A DNA stretch of 64,000 nt from an uncultured Bacteroidota bacterium (GCA_903902795.1 CAIUWH010000040.1:62001-126000); one strand, 5' to 3'. Counted from the stretch's first letter, positions 20,260-30,207 are shown. The notes: generated by a model from the letters alone, not told the origin. Made by a program: numbers and translations.

Positions 20260-21243
20260 ATGAGTTATTCTAAATTGATTCCGTTACTGCAAAAAAAAGG
20301 AAGTTCACTCACTCCTGAACAGTTTCAAGAGCGCGTTAATATTGTCTTTCACAATCATGAAGCAATCCATTACGATCAAATGCACACCGACATGAAAGAA
20401 AGTTTGCAAGAGCAAATCGATTTATTGGTGAGCGATATTCAAAAATCTATAACACCTACAAAACCATTAAAGATGTTGGACATTGGTTGTGGCGCTGGTT
20501 TGAGTTCGCAAATGCTTCTGAATTCATCTTTAGGAAAGCATGTTCAATCGGTTACTTTGCTCGATACGTCACCGGGAATGCTTCAAAAAGCAGCCGAAAA
20601 AGCAAAAACATGGAACGTGAATTACGAATTAAAAAACGGATATTTATCATATGTAAACGATACTTTTGATGTGGTACTTATTTGCTCGGTTTTACACCAT
20701 ATTCCCGATTTAAACGGATTTCTCAAACAGTTAGATGCAGTTCTCAATTCGGATGGGATTTTAATCCATCTTCAAGATCCAAACAGTGATTATTTGCACG
20801 ATGCGAAGTTGTTGGCTCGAGCTAAACGATACGCTGATGCCACTAAAAATAAATCAAAGATTGCTAAAACTCCGGCCAGTATCATTCCGAAAAGCGTGCG
20901 TAAATGGATCAAAAAACTCATCGGAAGAAAAGATTATATCGATTTGATCAACGACCAATTGCTTCTCGAAAAAGTAATCACCAAACGCATGACTGCCGAT
21001 GAAATCTGGAGCGTAACCGACATTCAAATTGAAATGGACAAGGGCGAAGAAAATGGTGGAATTTCCTATGCTTTTTTACAAGAACAATTAGTAAATTTTC
21101 AACCCGTTTCTCATCGTTCGTATGGTTTTTTCGGACTCTTAAAAAGCGATTTGTCGGCCGAATTCAAAATCGAAGAAGCTGATTGTATTGCTTCGAATCA
21201 ATTGAATGGTAGAAATTTATCGGCCGCTTGGATAAAAAAATAG
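20260..21243 (+). CDS. Class I SAM-dependent methyltransferase
   Basis: KMLDIGCGAGLSSQMLLNSS, VTLLDTSPGMLQKAAEKA, FDVVLICSVLHHIPDLNGFLKQLDAVLNSDGILIHLQDP; start at internal MSYSKLIPLL. Confidence 0.85.
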   Translation: MSYSKLIPLLQKKGSSLTPEQFQERVNIVFHNHEAIHYDQMHTDMKESLQEQIDLLVSDIQKSITPTKPLKMLDIGCGAGLSSQMLLNSSLGKHVQSVTLLDTSPGMLQKAAEKAKTWNVNYELKNGYLSYVNDTFDVVLICSVLHHIPDLNGFLKQLDAVLNSDGILIHLQDPNSDYLHDAKLLARAKRYADATKNKSKIAKTPASIIPKSVRKWIKKLIGRKDYIDLINDQLLLEKVITKRMTADEIWSVTDIQIEMDKGEENGGISYAFLQEQLVNFQPVSHRSYGFFGLLKSDLSAEFKIEEADCIASNQLNGRNLSAAWIKK

Positions 21244-21256
21244 GATTCGTTTTCGT

Positions 21257-22186
21257 TTATTTGGTTAACTGATAAAACTCCTTAAATATATCGTTGGGCT
21301 TTCGTTGCACTGTATCTTTTTTAAAGGTAAAGGCATAACCTTTCGGATTGGCAACGGTTCGCCGATTCATTTTGGGCTGTAAATAATCCAAGTATTTCAT
21401 CCATCCAAATAAAATTCGAGTGGTAAAAAGCCAACCACTTCTTACGATGCCAATGGAAGTGGTGTTGATGAGGTAATTGGAAATCGTAACCGCAACAATA
21501 GCAGCATTTCCTTCTGTAATACTCGATTTCTCTACTTCACATTCGGGGAATAAACTGCGTAAACCTGTAAAGGTAAATCGGAAAAAATCATACGGTTCGG
21601 CATGATAAGGATAATTTTGCGGCGCTTCAATTTGCAGTAAACCGCCCGTTTTAGTTACGCGTTGCAATTCGGTACAAAATTTCCACGGATTCATCGTGTG
21701 CTCAATCACTTGGGCAGCCAAAACCATATCAAAATACGAATCTACAAACGGAATGTTATGTCCATCGAAAATATAATCCGGTTGAAACGACGCATGAACA
21801 TCGGAACAAATTACGTTGCACTGCGGAAAAAGCGATTTGTAGTAGGTTGTTTTTTCACCAGTTCCAATAATGAGTACAGTACTATTTGGTGCTAACTTTT
21901 GGGAAAGTTATCTATAGCGTTGTTCTACTTTAAAATCTTCACACAACGAAGGCAACATTTTTCTCCGTATGAAATTTTTTAACGAAGAAGTATCTAGATA
22001 TTCGGCATCTTGAATGGTCTTTTTTTGTTGGATGATATCGTCTGAATTAAAAAGTGAATGTTTAGAAAACAAAACCGGTATGCCTTTGTGCATGGGAAAT
22101 ACAGAGCCATCTTCGAAAACTAATTGTTCATCAGATACGGAAGCAAGTTTGGAATGTGTATCAGGTTGAATGATAAAATCGACCAT
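21257..22186 (-). pseudogene. Trm112-like + class I SAM methyltransferase, interrupted by one in-frame TAA
   Basis: ORFs 21908..22186 and 21257..21727 are in the same frame; bridging translation ...KVEQRYR*LSQKLAPNSTVLIIGTGEKTTYYKSLFPQCNVICSDVHASFQPDYIFDGHNIPFVDSYFDMVLAAQVIEHTMNPWKF... restores SAM motif I. Confidence 0.83.
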
Positions 22187-22415
22187 AAATGTTTAAGTTG
22201 TGTATGGATTATTGGCTTCGTTGGAACATCTATTTTTCAAAATTTAAAAATACACATTTTATATAAAGTCTGTGCATGTTGGATTTTATATTTGTTTTTC
22301 AATGATTTTTCGCACTTTAATTGTTTAAATAATTCAGCATAATGTAGAATTGATACGAGTTATTGGAGTGCTTTTTTTATATTTGTTGCCTGTACTTTTA
22401 TCAAAAAAGCGTTTT

Positions 22416-23222
22416 ATGAATTATAAAAAGAAAATTAAAAAAGCCATTAGTGTTTTAGTGCCTAAAGGTTATACCAAAGAAAAATTTAAATTGTTCTTTT
22501 ATAATTTGAGTAAACCCAAAAATACCCGCTATGAAGTACTAAAAAAAGGCGACAGCATTCTCTTCAAAACTACGTACAAAAATGACGTGTTTTATACTAA
22601 TCAAGCATTATATCCTGTGGTGGCGCATTTTGATTTTTATCAAAAATACTATACAGTTAAAGAAGATGATGTCGTGATTGATGCAGGAGCGAATATGGGA
22701 CATTTATCGATCTTTTTTTCTAAAAATGTAGGCGAAAACGGTAAAGTATACAGCTTCGAACCCGATAAATTCAACATTCAAACGCTGCTGAACAATGTGA
22801 AGTTAAACCCAAGTTTGCCTCATAATATTATTGTTCAAGATAAATTACTTTGGGATACAAATACGTTCATCGATTTTGAAGAATCGGGAACCGTTGGCTC
22901 TTCTGCCGTTTGGTTTTCCGGAAAAAATTCAGTGGTAAAAAAAGAAGCTGTAACCATCGATTCATGGGTGAAAGAACAACAACTTTCGCGCTTGGATTAC
23001 ATCAAAATGGATATTGAAGGCGCCGAAATTGAAGCCTTAGACGGATGTGTAGAGACTTTGAAAAAATTCAAACCTAATTTTGCGATTGCATCTTATCACA
23101 TCGTAAACGGCGAGCCAACGTACATCAAAGTAGAAGAGTTCTTTAAAAAATACAACTATCCCTGCAAAACGGTAACTTTTCCGAAAAACGAGATCATCAC
23201 TTTTGCTGGAATCCTCGACTAA
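22416..23222 (+). CDS. FkbM family methyltransferase
   Basis: DVVIDAGANMGHLSIFFSKNVGENGKVYSFEPDKFNIQTLLNNV, LDYIKMDIEGAEIEALDGC; start at internal MNYKKKIKKA (longer ORF start at 22350). Confidence 0.87.
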   Translation: MNYKKKIKKAISVLVPKGYTKEKFKLFFYNLSKPKNTRYEVLKKGDSILFKTTYKNDVFYTNQALYPVVAHFDFYQKYYTVKEDDVVIDAGANMGHLSIFFSKNVGENGKVYSFEPDKFNIQTLLNNVKLNPSLPHNIIVQDKLLWDTNTFIDFEESGTVGSSAVWFSGKNSVVKKEAVTIDSWVKEQQLSRLDYIKMDIEGAEIEALDGCVETLKKFKPNFAIASYHIVNGEPTYIKVEEFFKKYNYPCKTVTFPKNEIITFAGILD

Positions 23223-23264
23223 TTATTTTTAACGATATGTTACTTTAGATTGTAAAGTGTAACC

Positions 23265-24407
23265 ATGAAAATTGCTTTTCTCACACCCGAATTTCCTCAT
23301 CCAAAAACCGGCGTATCCGGTGGCATTGGCACAAGTATTTTAAACTTGTCCAAAGGATTGACGCTTTTGGGTCACCGCGTTTCTATAGTAGTATACGGAC
23401 AAGATACTGACGAATCATTCGAAGAAAACGGAATTCACTATTACAAAATAAAAAATGTAACATTCAAAGGATTGTCGCTTTTTCTGACTCAAAAAAAGAT
23501 TGAAAAAGTACTTAATTCTTTGGTGAAACAAAACAAAATTGAAATAGTTGAAGCACCCGATTGGACGGGAATTTCGTCGTTTATTTCTCTCGATTGTCCG
23601 CTTGTCATCAAACTCCACGGAAGCGACACTTATTTTTGTCACCTAGACCAACGTCCGGTAAAAGCCATGAACAAGTTTTTAGAAAAACGTGCCTTGAATC
23701 GTGCCGATGCCATTGTTTCGGTAAGTCATTTTACAGGAGAAACCACACAGCAATTATTTCGGTTGAAGTCAGGTTTTCAAACGATTCACAATGGTATTGA
23801 TGTCTCTCAGTTTGAGCCTTCTACTTCCGATAGCAATCAGAATATTTTATATTTCGGCACCTTAACGCGTAAAAAAGGCGTACTCGAATTACCGCTGATT
23901 TTCAACGAAGTAGTACAATCCAATCCGAAAGCGCAACTCATTTTAGTGGGAAAAGATGCCTGGGATATCCATACGGGAAATGCTTCAACGTGGAGTATGA
24001 TGCAACCTCTTTTTGATGCAAAGGCCATACAAAATGTGACGTACCTTGGAAGTGTTCCGTACGCCGACATGAAAAAACAAATTCAAATGGCTTCCGTTTG
24101 TGTTTTTCCTACTTTTGCAGAAGCCTTACCTGTTTCCTGGATTGAAGCAATGGCGATGGAAAAGCCAATAGTAGCCTCAAACATCGGTTGGGCAGCCGAA
24201 ATCATAGACGATGGCAAAGACGGATTTTTAGTTGATCCTAAGAATCATTCGCAATTCGCCCGTCAAATTAACGCTGTGTTGAGTCAACCCGAACTGCAAA
24301 GCAAAATGGGTACAATGTCCCGAAAAAAAGTGATTCAAAAATTTAGTAATTCAGTCATAGCTGAGCAAACCGTCGATTTTTATCAAAAAATTCTTAATAG
24401 AAACTAA
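23265..24407 (+). CDS. Family 4 glycosyltransferase
   Basis: KIAFLTPEFPHPKTGVSGGIGTSILNLSKGL, LYFGTLTRKKGVLELPLIF, FPTFAEALPVSWIEAMAMEKPIVASNIGWAAEIIDDGKDGFLV. Confidence 0.92.
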   Translation: MKIAFLTPEFPHPKTGVSGGIGTSILNLSKGLTLLGHRVSIVVYGQDTDESFEENGIHYYKIKNVTFKGLSLFLTQKKIEKVLNSLVKQNKIEIVEAPDWTGISSFISLDCPLVIKLHGSDTYFCHLDQRPVKAMNKFLEKRALNRADAIVSVSHFTGETTQQLFRLKSGFQTIHNGIDVSQFEPSTSDSNQNILYFGTLTRKKGVLELPLIFNEVVQSNPKAQLILVGKDAWDIHTGNASTWSMMQPLFDAKAIQNVTYLGSVPYADMKKQIQMASVCVFPTFAEALPVSWIEAMAMEKPIVASNIGWAAEIIDDGKDGFLVDPKNHSQFARQINAVLSQPELQSKMGTMSRKKVIQKFSNSVIAEQTVDFYQKILNRN

Positions 24408-24411
24408 TACA

Positions 24412-25956
24412 ATGAGTGTAGCATTCAATGAATATGTAAATTCAAAAAACGAAGTAATTCTGTATGTGGGTTCACCCAATTTAGAGCAACTAGAGGAACT
24501 TTCGTTAGGTTATGGCGATGTGTGGCATTCATCATTTGAACAAGGTTATAAAAATGCATTCCCCGAATTGGTCTATCAAGCCATCGTTTCGTTTTATTAC
24601 ATCAACGATTTTGACCATTTAGACCAATGCATCAGTTGGCGAGTGAACCCGAATCATTTTGCCGTGCGAAAGTCGGTTTGGGAACGCATCGGCGGATTTG
24701 ACGATGAAATACAAAACAAACAATTACGCGCGCTTGACTTTGGATTTAATGTATTGCGCAATTGCGGTGGAATTCCACTTTACGTGAAAAACCTTTTCGA
24801 TGTTACTACTCGTGAAGTAATTTCTATTTCGACCAAAGACCGCTATGTGTTTTTTAGAAAGAACTTCAAATGGAGTCATGCGATTTTTATGTTGTACCGC
24901 AAAGGATTTTGGAATCTTAAAGAAGTCAACGCTTTTTTCTATGCCAAAAAGAATTTTAAACAACGTCCGGATCGCCCTATCATTCCGCCGCGTGAACTCA
25001 ACCCCATTCAAGGTAAACCAACCGTTAGTTATATCATTCCGACCATGATGCGACAAGATTATACGTTAAATTTGTTGCACGATTTAAAGAATCAAAATTA
25101 TCCTCCTACGCAGGTTGTGGTAGTCGATGCAACACCCGAAAATGCGCGCGACGAAAGTTTGTACAATCCAGCTGATTATCCTTTTGAAGTGCAATTTCAT
25201 TGGCAAACTACCAAAGGAAGTTGTCGCGCCCGCAACGAAGCCATCGAGTTTTGTACCGGTGACTACATTATTTTTGGAGACGACGACATCCGAATTCCAC
25301 CCGATTTTATCGAAAACCATATCCGATTGTTGCAAACTTATAATGCTGGTGCATGTAACGGTTTGGATATTCGTGCCGATCATCAAAAGCAAACGTTGGA
25401 CGACTTATATACCAAATTAAAAAACTATACCAAAACACGTTGGATTGTCGGTGCTTCCGAAAATTTCAGCAACGCCAATTCGTGCGTGAAACGCGAACAC
25501 GTAACGACTTTAGTAGGAAACGACATCAATTACGACGGCGGTTATGGAGAAGACAGCGACTTCGGAATTTCGCTCACTAAAATAGGAGTGGCAGTTTTGT
25601 TCAATCCGTTTTCGACCAATTTGCACCTAAAACCACCTTTAGGAGGTTATCGTTTTTGGGGAAGTCAAGCTAAAGTTTTAGGAAAAAAACGCAAAACGCA
25701 ACCGTGGGAATTGGATACACCGGTAAAACGAATTCGTCCCGTTCCGAGTCCGACGATTATGTATCAGATTCATAAGCAATTTACGCCGCAGCAGTTGGTG
25801 GAATACAAACACCGCTATTTTGTGATGTATTTTGTAAAGGGAAGCAAATGGGAAATTCCGCTTAAAATTCTACAATTGCCTCTGAAATTAATGCAATTCA
25901 ACAAATCGGTTTTTTATGCCAAAAAATTGATGCAATTAGGAAAACGTACCAAATAA
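24412..25956 (+). CDS. Family 2 glycosyltransferase with extra N-terminal partial GT-A-like domain
   Basis: C-terminal VSYIIPTMMRQDYTLNLLHDLKNQNYPPTQVVVVDATPENARDES...IIFGDDDIRIPPDFI; N-terminal FAVRKSVWERIGGFDDE resembles the distal half of a GT2 domain. Confidence 0.8.
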   Translation: MSVAFNEYVNSKNEVILYVGSPNLEQLEELSLGYGDVWHSSFEQGYKNAFPELVYQAIVSFYYINDFDHLDQCISWRVNPNHFAVRKSVWERIGGFDDEIQNKQLRALDFGFNVLRNCGGIPLYVKNLFDVTTREVISISTKDRYVFFRKNFKWSHAIFMLYRKGFWNLKEVNAFFYAKKNFKQRPDRPIIPPRELNPIQGKPTVSYIIPTMMRQDYTLNLLHDLKNQNYPPTQVVVVDATPENARDESLYNPADYPFEVQFHWQTTKGSCRARNEAIEFCTGDYIIFGDDDIRIPPDFIENHIRLLQTYNAGACNGLDIRADHQKQTLDDLYTKLKNYTKTRWIVGASENFSNANSCVKREHVTTLVGNDINYDGGYGEDSDFGISLTKIGVAVLFNPFSTNLHLKPPLGGYRFWGSQAKVLGKKRKTQPWELDTPVKRIRPVPSPTIMYQIHKQFTPQQLVEYKHRYFVMYFVKGSKWEIPLKILQLPLKLMQFNKSVFYAKKLMQLGKRTK

Positions 25957-25957
25957 T

Positions 25958-27574
25958 ATGATACAATCCATTACACTTATAGCGCAATCGTCACGCGAAA
26001 AACAACCGGTTTCTGTCCATCAGGCAAAAACGACGATTGATTGCTCTAGGGTAATGGCACAACAATTGAATGCGTTTGATGTAATTATCGAGTTTGACCA
26101 GCCCATCATTTTATTTAGAAACCATGATTATACCTGGGTGGATGTTCGTTCCAATCGAGTAGCCAATGCCTTTTGCCCGAAGATCATTCAATTACAAAAC
26201 GGGTCTTTGGTGCAAGCCAACCTTACTGCCGGAATTTGGGAAGTTCAATCCAATAAACCCAATCAATTACTATGGCGTTTTAATCCACCATTTTCTCAAC
26301 CCATTTGCAGTTATCAGGGCGCAAAAAGTTCGAAAACTGTGCGTAATGCGGCGGTGCATTGGAACTTCGAAACCATGCCTGCTTTGTTGTTTTCCCAGTC
26401 GGACGCTATTGAGTTCAGTCGTTCTAAAGTTCCGTTTTCGGCCATTGCTTGCTTTACCGATCATTGCGATTTCGATACCGCCCAAAATGTACAATTGCAG
26501 CGGGAGTTTTTTAAGAAGAACGACGTAAAAGTAACCAAAGGATTTTTCCTGAATCATTTTTCGAAACGCGAAGACAATTCTTCTATGGAACGCGATGCGG
26601 CCGAATTAGTGCAATGGCAAAATGACGGACATGAATTAGCGTATCATTCGTTATCGCAATCGTTGAAAAGTGATGAGGAAAGCATGAACGATTTTAAAGA
26701 GTTTGTTCCTCCAAATGGAGTTACGACATGGATTGACCACGGATTTCAGCCCTACAATTTTACATTGTTTGAACGAAGCGGAATGAGTGCGGATGAATAC
26801 GAATCGGTTTTGAAACGCAAAAAGATTAATGTAGTTTGGAATTATATCGATTCGGGAACCGCGACAACCGGAATGATCAATCAGTTGAATCGGGAACAAT
26901 TTACTTTAAAAAATGTAGCGGATGGTTCAAAAAATCTCAAATTCATCAGTCGAATACAACTGATTATTAAAAGTTTTTTGTTTCATTATCACACGGGAGA
27001 GGAGTACATTCACAGTTATAAAAGTTTAGCAACCGATTTTAAAAAAATCATTTATAATAAAGAGATATCCGCTTTATTTTCTTTGGCAAAAAATGGAGCA
27101 AAATTATTCGTGCCGCTATGTGTTTTGGCACTGAATTGGAGGAAAAACTCCAAAAAGCCATTCCCTTTGGCCAATTATTCGCCATTGCTTTTTAAACATA
27201 CTATTAGCAACGAACCGATTTATGTGTTTCAAACCCTAGAAATGGTCGATTTTAAAAAATCATTATCACAACAGAATATTGAACTTTTGGTACAGGAAAA
27301 AGGAGTGTTCATTGCGCATACTTATTTTTCGGTTCCACTGAAATACCACACGGGTAAAATGTTCGATTCGGAACATCAAATCAATGCGAAAGTAATAGAG
27401 AATTTCGATTATTTACAAACCAAAATTACCAATCAAGAGATATGGAATCCGACACTGAACGAATTGGCAAACTATTGGTCCAATTATGAAAAAGTTCAGT
27501 TGGATTTCGATAATGACGGAAATATAGTTGTGGTAAACGACCTAAAAATCGCTTTTAGAACTATCACTGTATGA
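25958..27574 (+). CDS. Polysaccharide deacetylase-like (NodB-fold-like) protein
   Basis: 538 aa; FSAIACFTDHCDFDTAQNVQLQREFFKKNDVKVTKGFFLNHFSKRE...ELVQWQNDGHELAYHSLSQS; putative metal-binding D-H and H-x-x-S patterns, no clear signal peptide. Confidence 0.55.
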   Translation: MIQSITLIAQSSREKQPVSVHQAKTTIDCSRVMAQQLNAFDVIIEFDQPIILFRNHDYTWVDVRSNRVANAFCPKIIQLQNGSLVQANLTAGIWEVQSNKPNQLLWRFNPPFSQPICSYQGAKSSKTVRNAAVHWNFETMPALLFSQSDAIEFSRSKVPFSAIACFTDHCDFDTAQNVQLQREFFKKNDVKVTKGFFLNHFSKREDNSSMERDAAELVQWQNDGHELAYHSLSQSLKSDEESMNDFKEFVPPNGVTTWIDHGFQPYNFTLFERSGMSADEYESVLKRKKINVVWNYIDSGTATTGMINQLNREQFTLKNVADGSKNLKFISRIQLIIKSFLFHYHTGEEYIHSYKSLATDFKKIIYNKEISALFSLAKNGAKLFVPLCVLALNWRKNSKKPFPLANYSPLLFKHTISNEPIYVFQTLEMVDFKKSLSQQNIELLVQEKGVFIAHTYFSVPLKYHTGKMFDSEHQINAKVIENFDYLQTKITNQEIWNPTLNELANYWSNYEKVQLDFDNDGNIVVVNDLKIAFRTITV

Positions 27575-28644
27575 GATTTTTATATACAAAAGACGAAAAA
27601 TGGTTAACCCAATGGGATCAATTTGTAGTGGATAATTCCATTGGAAGTCATCTGCAATTGTCGCATTGGCTTAAGTCTTATGTTTCGTACGGCTTTGACT
27701 ATGAAGTGCTTTTGTGTTTGGAAGACGAACGCATCATCGGCGGGTTTGCCGCTGTCATTCCGCGTGTAGCGTTTTTTAAATTCTACATTGTTGCTTACGG
27801 TCCGTTAGTTGCACACGAGAATTATGTGGTTTTGAATCAGCTGATTGAAAAAATTCCACAAAGAGCCAAAGAGCTCAAGGCATGTTACTGTCAGTTGAAT
27901 TTACCTTTTTTAGCCGAAGCGCATCCAAGTCTGTATTTATATCAAAACAACGAATTACTCACCGCATTACATTCGTTTAAAAAAGGAAATCAGTTTAAGT
28001 ATGTTTTCAGTTTAAAAGGATTGAATTGGATTGATTTATCAAACTACTCCGACTCAGAGGCATTGTTAATGGATTTCAAATCGTCCGTTCGTCGTGACAT
28101 CAGAAGTTCCAATCGAAAAGAACTAGAGTTAAAAGATCTGCAATCGCTCGATGAGATTCAGCATGCCTATCAATTGTGTGAAGCCAATGCCGATAAAGCG
28201 GGTTATTCGATACGAAGCTGGAAGGATTTTAAAACGACAGTTCTAGGTTTAATCGAAAATAATCAAGGCAAAGTGTTGGCAGCATACAAGAATGGTGCAT
28301 TAAAAGGTGCGATTTTACTCATCAAATCGGGAAATTATTACACCTATATTTTAGGCGGAACGGTCAAAGAAACGCCCGATTTATTAGTCGGACATTTTTT
28401 GCAATGGGAGGCATTGAAATTATCTCTGGAAGAAAATTGCATCGGTTACAACATTTCTCTAGGTGGTTCAAAAGGTGTAGTTGAGTTTAAAAATAGTTTC
28501 AACACACAACCTATTTATTTTCACGAATCGCATTATTATTGCATCACAAAGCCCATTCTTTTTAAATTATTTACTTACTTTGAAAAATATTTAAAAAACC
28601 ATAAAAAGAACATTTCGAAGTGGCTCTCGTACTTCAAAAAATAG
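27571..28644 (+). CDS. FemAB-like/GNAT-fold aminoacyl- or acyltransferase
   Basis: WDQFVVDNSIGSHLQLSHWLKSYVSYGFDYEVLLCLEDERIIGGFAAVIPR, LKGAILLIKSGNYYTYILGGTVKETPDLLVGHFLQWEALKLSLEENCIGYNISLGG...VVEFKNSF. Confidence 0.75.
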   Translation: MRFLYTKDEKWLTQWDQFVVDNSIGSHLQLSHWLKSYVSYGFDYEVLLCLEDERIIGGFAAVIPRVAFFKFYIVAYGPLVAHENYVVLNQLIEKIPQRAKELKACYCQLNLPFLAEAHPSLYLYQNNELLTALHSFKKGNQFKYVFSLKGLNWIDLSNYSDSEALLMDFKSSVRRDIRSSNRKELELKDLQSLDEIQHAYQLCEANADKAGYSIRSWKDFKTTVLGLIENNQGKVLAAYKNGALKGAILLIKSGNYYTYILGGTVKETPDLLVGHFLQWEALKLSLEENCIGYNISLGGSKGVVEFKNSFNTQPIYFHESHYYCITKPILFKLFTYFEKYLKNHKKNISKWLSYFKK

Positions 28645-28653
28645 ACAGTACCT

Positions 28654-29400
28654 ATGAAAGTTGAAAATAAAGATTTTTGGGAACGTGAAGATGTCATATA
28701 TTCTCAAGATAAATCCATCCAAAATACCTCAGGCTATGAGAAGTACTTGTATGAAAAAGCGCGCGATTATTTTTCAACGGTAAAAATGCAAATCAACAAA
28801 GCAAAAGTCTTTGGCTGTGGAACTGGAAGAGAAATCAACGGAATTTTGCACTCACTTAACGTTGGGAAAATTGTCGCCTCTGATATTGCTGAGAATATGA
28901 TTAGCAAAGCTAAAATTCACATGCAAAATTGGGGTTATCAAGACAAAGTAACGTTGAAAGTTTGTGATGCCACGCAGTTTTCTGATGATAAAGAAAGCTA
29001 CGAATTGGTGACGCTGATGAGTTGTATGCTGACTTATGTCAATAAAAAGGAAGATCGATATACCATTTTTAAAACAGCTTACGACATTCTAAAACCGAAC
29101 GGTTGCTTAATTGGAGTTGTACACAACCAAATTGGGACGCCACAAAAAACGGCATTTTTTATGTTGAGACGATTGATAAAACCGTTCCTAAAGGATGAAG
29201 TTGGAAATCGAACGGCTGGATTTTATGGTTGTGATGTGCCCGGTTATTATTTTTCAAGATCCGATTTGTACAATCATTTGGCCGATAATGGATTTAAAAA
29301 CATCGAAATCAAATCATTATCAGAATATTACAAAGAAATAAATTTCAAATACAATCGATTAAAAGGATATAATAATTTATTATTTTTTGCTACAAAATAG
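28654..29400 (+). CDS. Class I SAM-dependent methyltransferase (tandem copy 1)
   Basis: KVFGCGTGREINGILHSLNVGKIVASDIAENMISKAK, VTLMSCMLTYVNKKEDRYTIFKTAYDILKPNGCLIGVVHNQ. Confidence 0.85.
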   Translation: MKVENKDFWEREDVIYSQDKSIQNTSGYEKYLYEKARDYFSTVKMQINKAKVFGCGTGREINGILHSLNVGKIVASDIAENMISKAKIHMQNWGYQDKVTLKVCDATQFSDDKESYELVTLMSCMLTYVNKKEDRYTIFKTAYDILKPNGCLIGVVHNQIGTPQKTAFFMLRRLIKPFLKDEVGNRTAGFYGCDVPGYYFSRSDLYNHLADNGFKNIEIKSLSEYYKEINFKYNRLKGYNNLLFFATK

Positions 29401-29454
29401 CAAGTTCCTTCCTACTTAAGAAAGACTATTCAGCAGAAATACAAGGAGTTAAAA

Positions 29455-30201
29455 ATGAAAATTGAGAATAAAGATTTTTGGGAGATTGAAAACGTAATCC
29501 ATACGCAAGATTATAGAGCAACGCAAACTTCGGATTACGAGGCCTATTTGTATGATAAAGTTGCGCAATTGACGAACCAAAATGGTTTGAAAGTTGAAAA
29601 TGCTAAGATTTTTGGTTGTGGTACTGGACGGGAAATTTTAGGACTCATGAAGTACTTTGACTTGAAGAAAGTTTTAGGTACCGACATATCCGAAAACATG
29701 ATTAAAAAAGGCCATCTGAATATAAAAGAATGGAATCTAAGTGATAAGGTAACGCTAAAAGTAGGCGACGCCACGCAATTTTCAGATCAAAAAGAGACCT
29801 ATGAGTTGGTTACTTTGATGAACAGCGTGCTCACGTATGTTGACAAAAAAGAAAATCGATACAAGATATTTAGCACGTCAAACGAAATTTTAAAGCCAGG
29901 CGGATACATTATCGGATCTGTGCATAATCAATCGGGTGCGCCGCTCAAAACAATTTATTTTTTCTTGAGAAGATGTTTAAAGCCGTTTTTACGCAATGAA
30001 CCTGGAAATCGAATGACCGGATTCAAAGGCTATGACGTAAAGGGTTATTATTTTACGAAAAATGGACTGAGGAAACATTTAGAAGATGCTAATTTTAAAG
30101 TGGTCGAAGTACTCTCCTTAAATGACTACTACAAAAAGCACAATGTAAAATACAACTCATTGAAAGGTTGGAATAATATTATTTTCATCGCTAAAAAGTA
30201 A
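29455..30201 (+). CDS. Class I SAM-dependent methyltransferase (tandem copy 2)
   Basis: KIFGCGTGREILGLMKYFDLKKVLGTDISENMIKKGH, VTLMNSVLTYVDKKENRYKIFSTSNEILKPGGYIIGSVHNQ; same length (248 aa) as copy 1. Confidence 0.85.
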   Translation: MKIENKDFWEIENVIHTQDYRATQTSDYEAYLYDKVAQLTNQNGLKVENAKIFGCGTGREILGLMKYFDLKKVLGTDISENMIKKGHLNIKEWNLSDKVTLKVGDATQFSDQKETYELVTLMNSVLTYVDKKENRYKIFSTSNEILKPGGYIIGSVHNQSGAPLKTIYFFLRRCLKPFLRNEPGNRMTGFKGYDVKGYYFTKNGLRKHLEDANFKVVEVLSLNDYYKKHNVKYNSLKGWNNIIFIAKK

Positions 30202-30207
30202 TTTATT

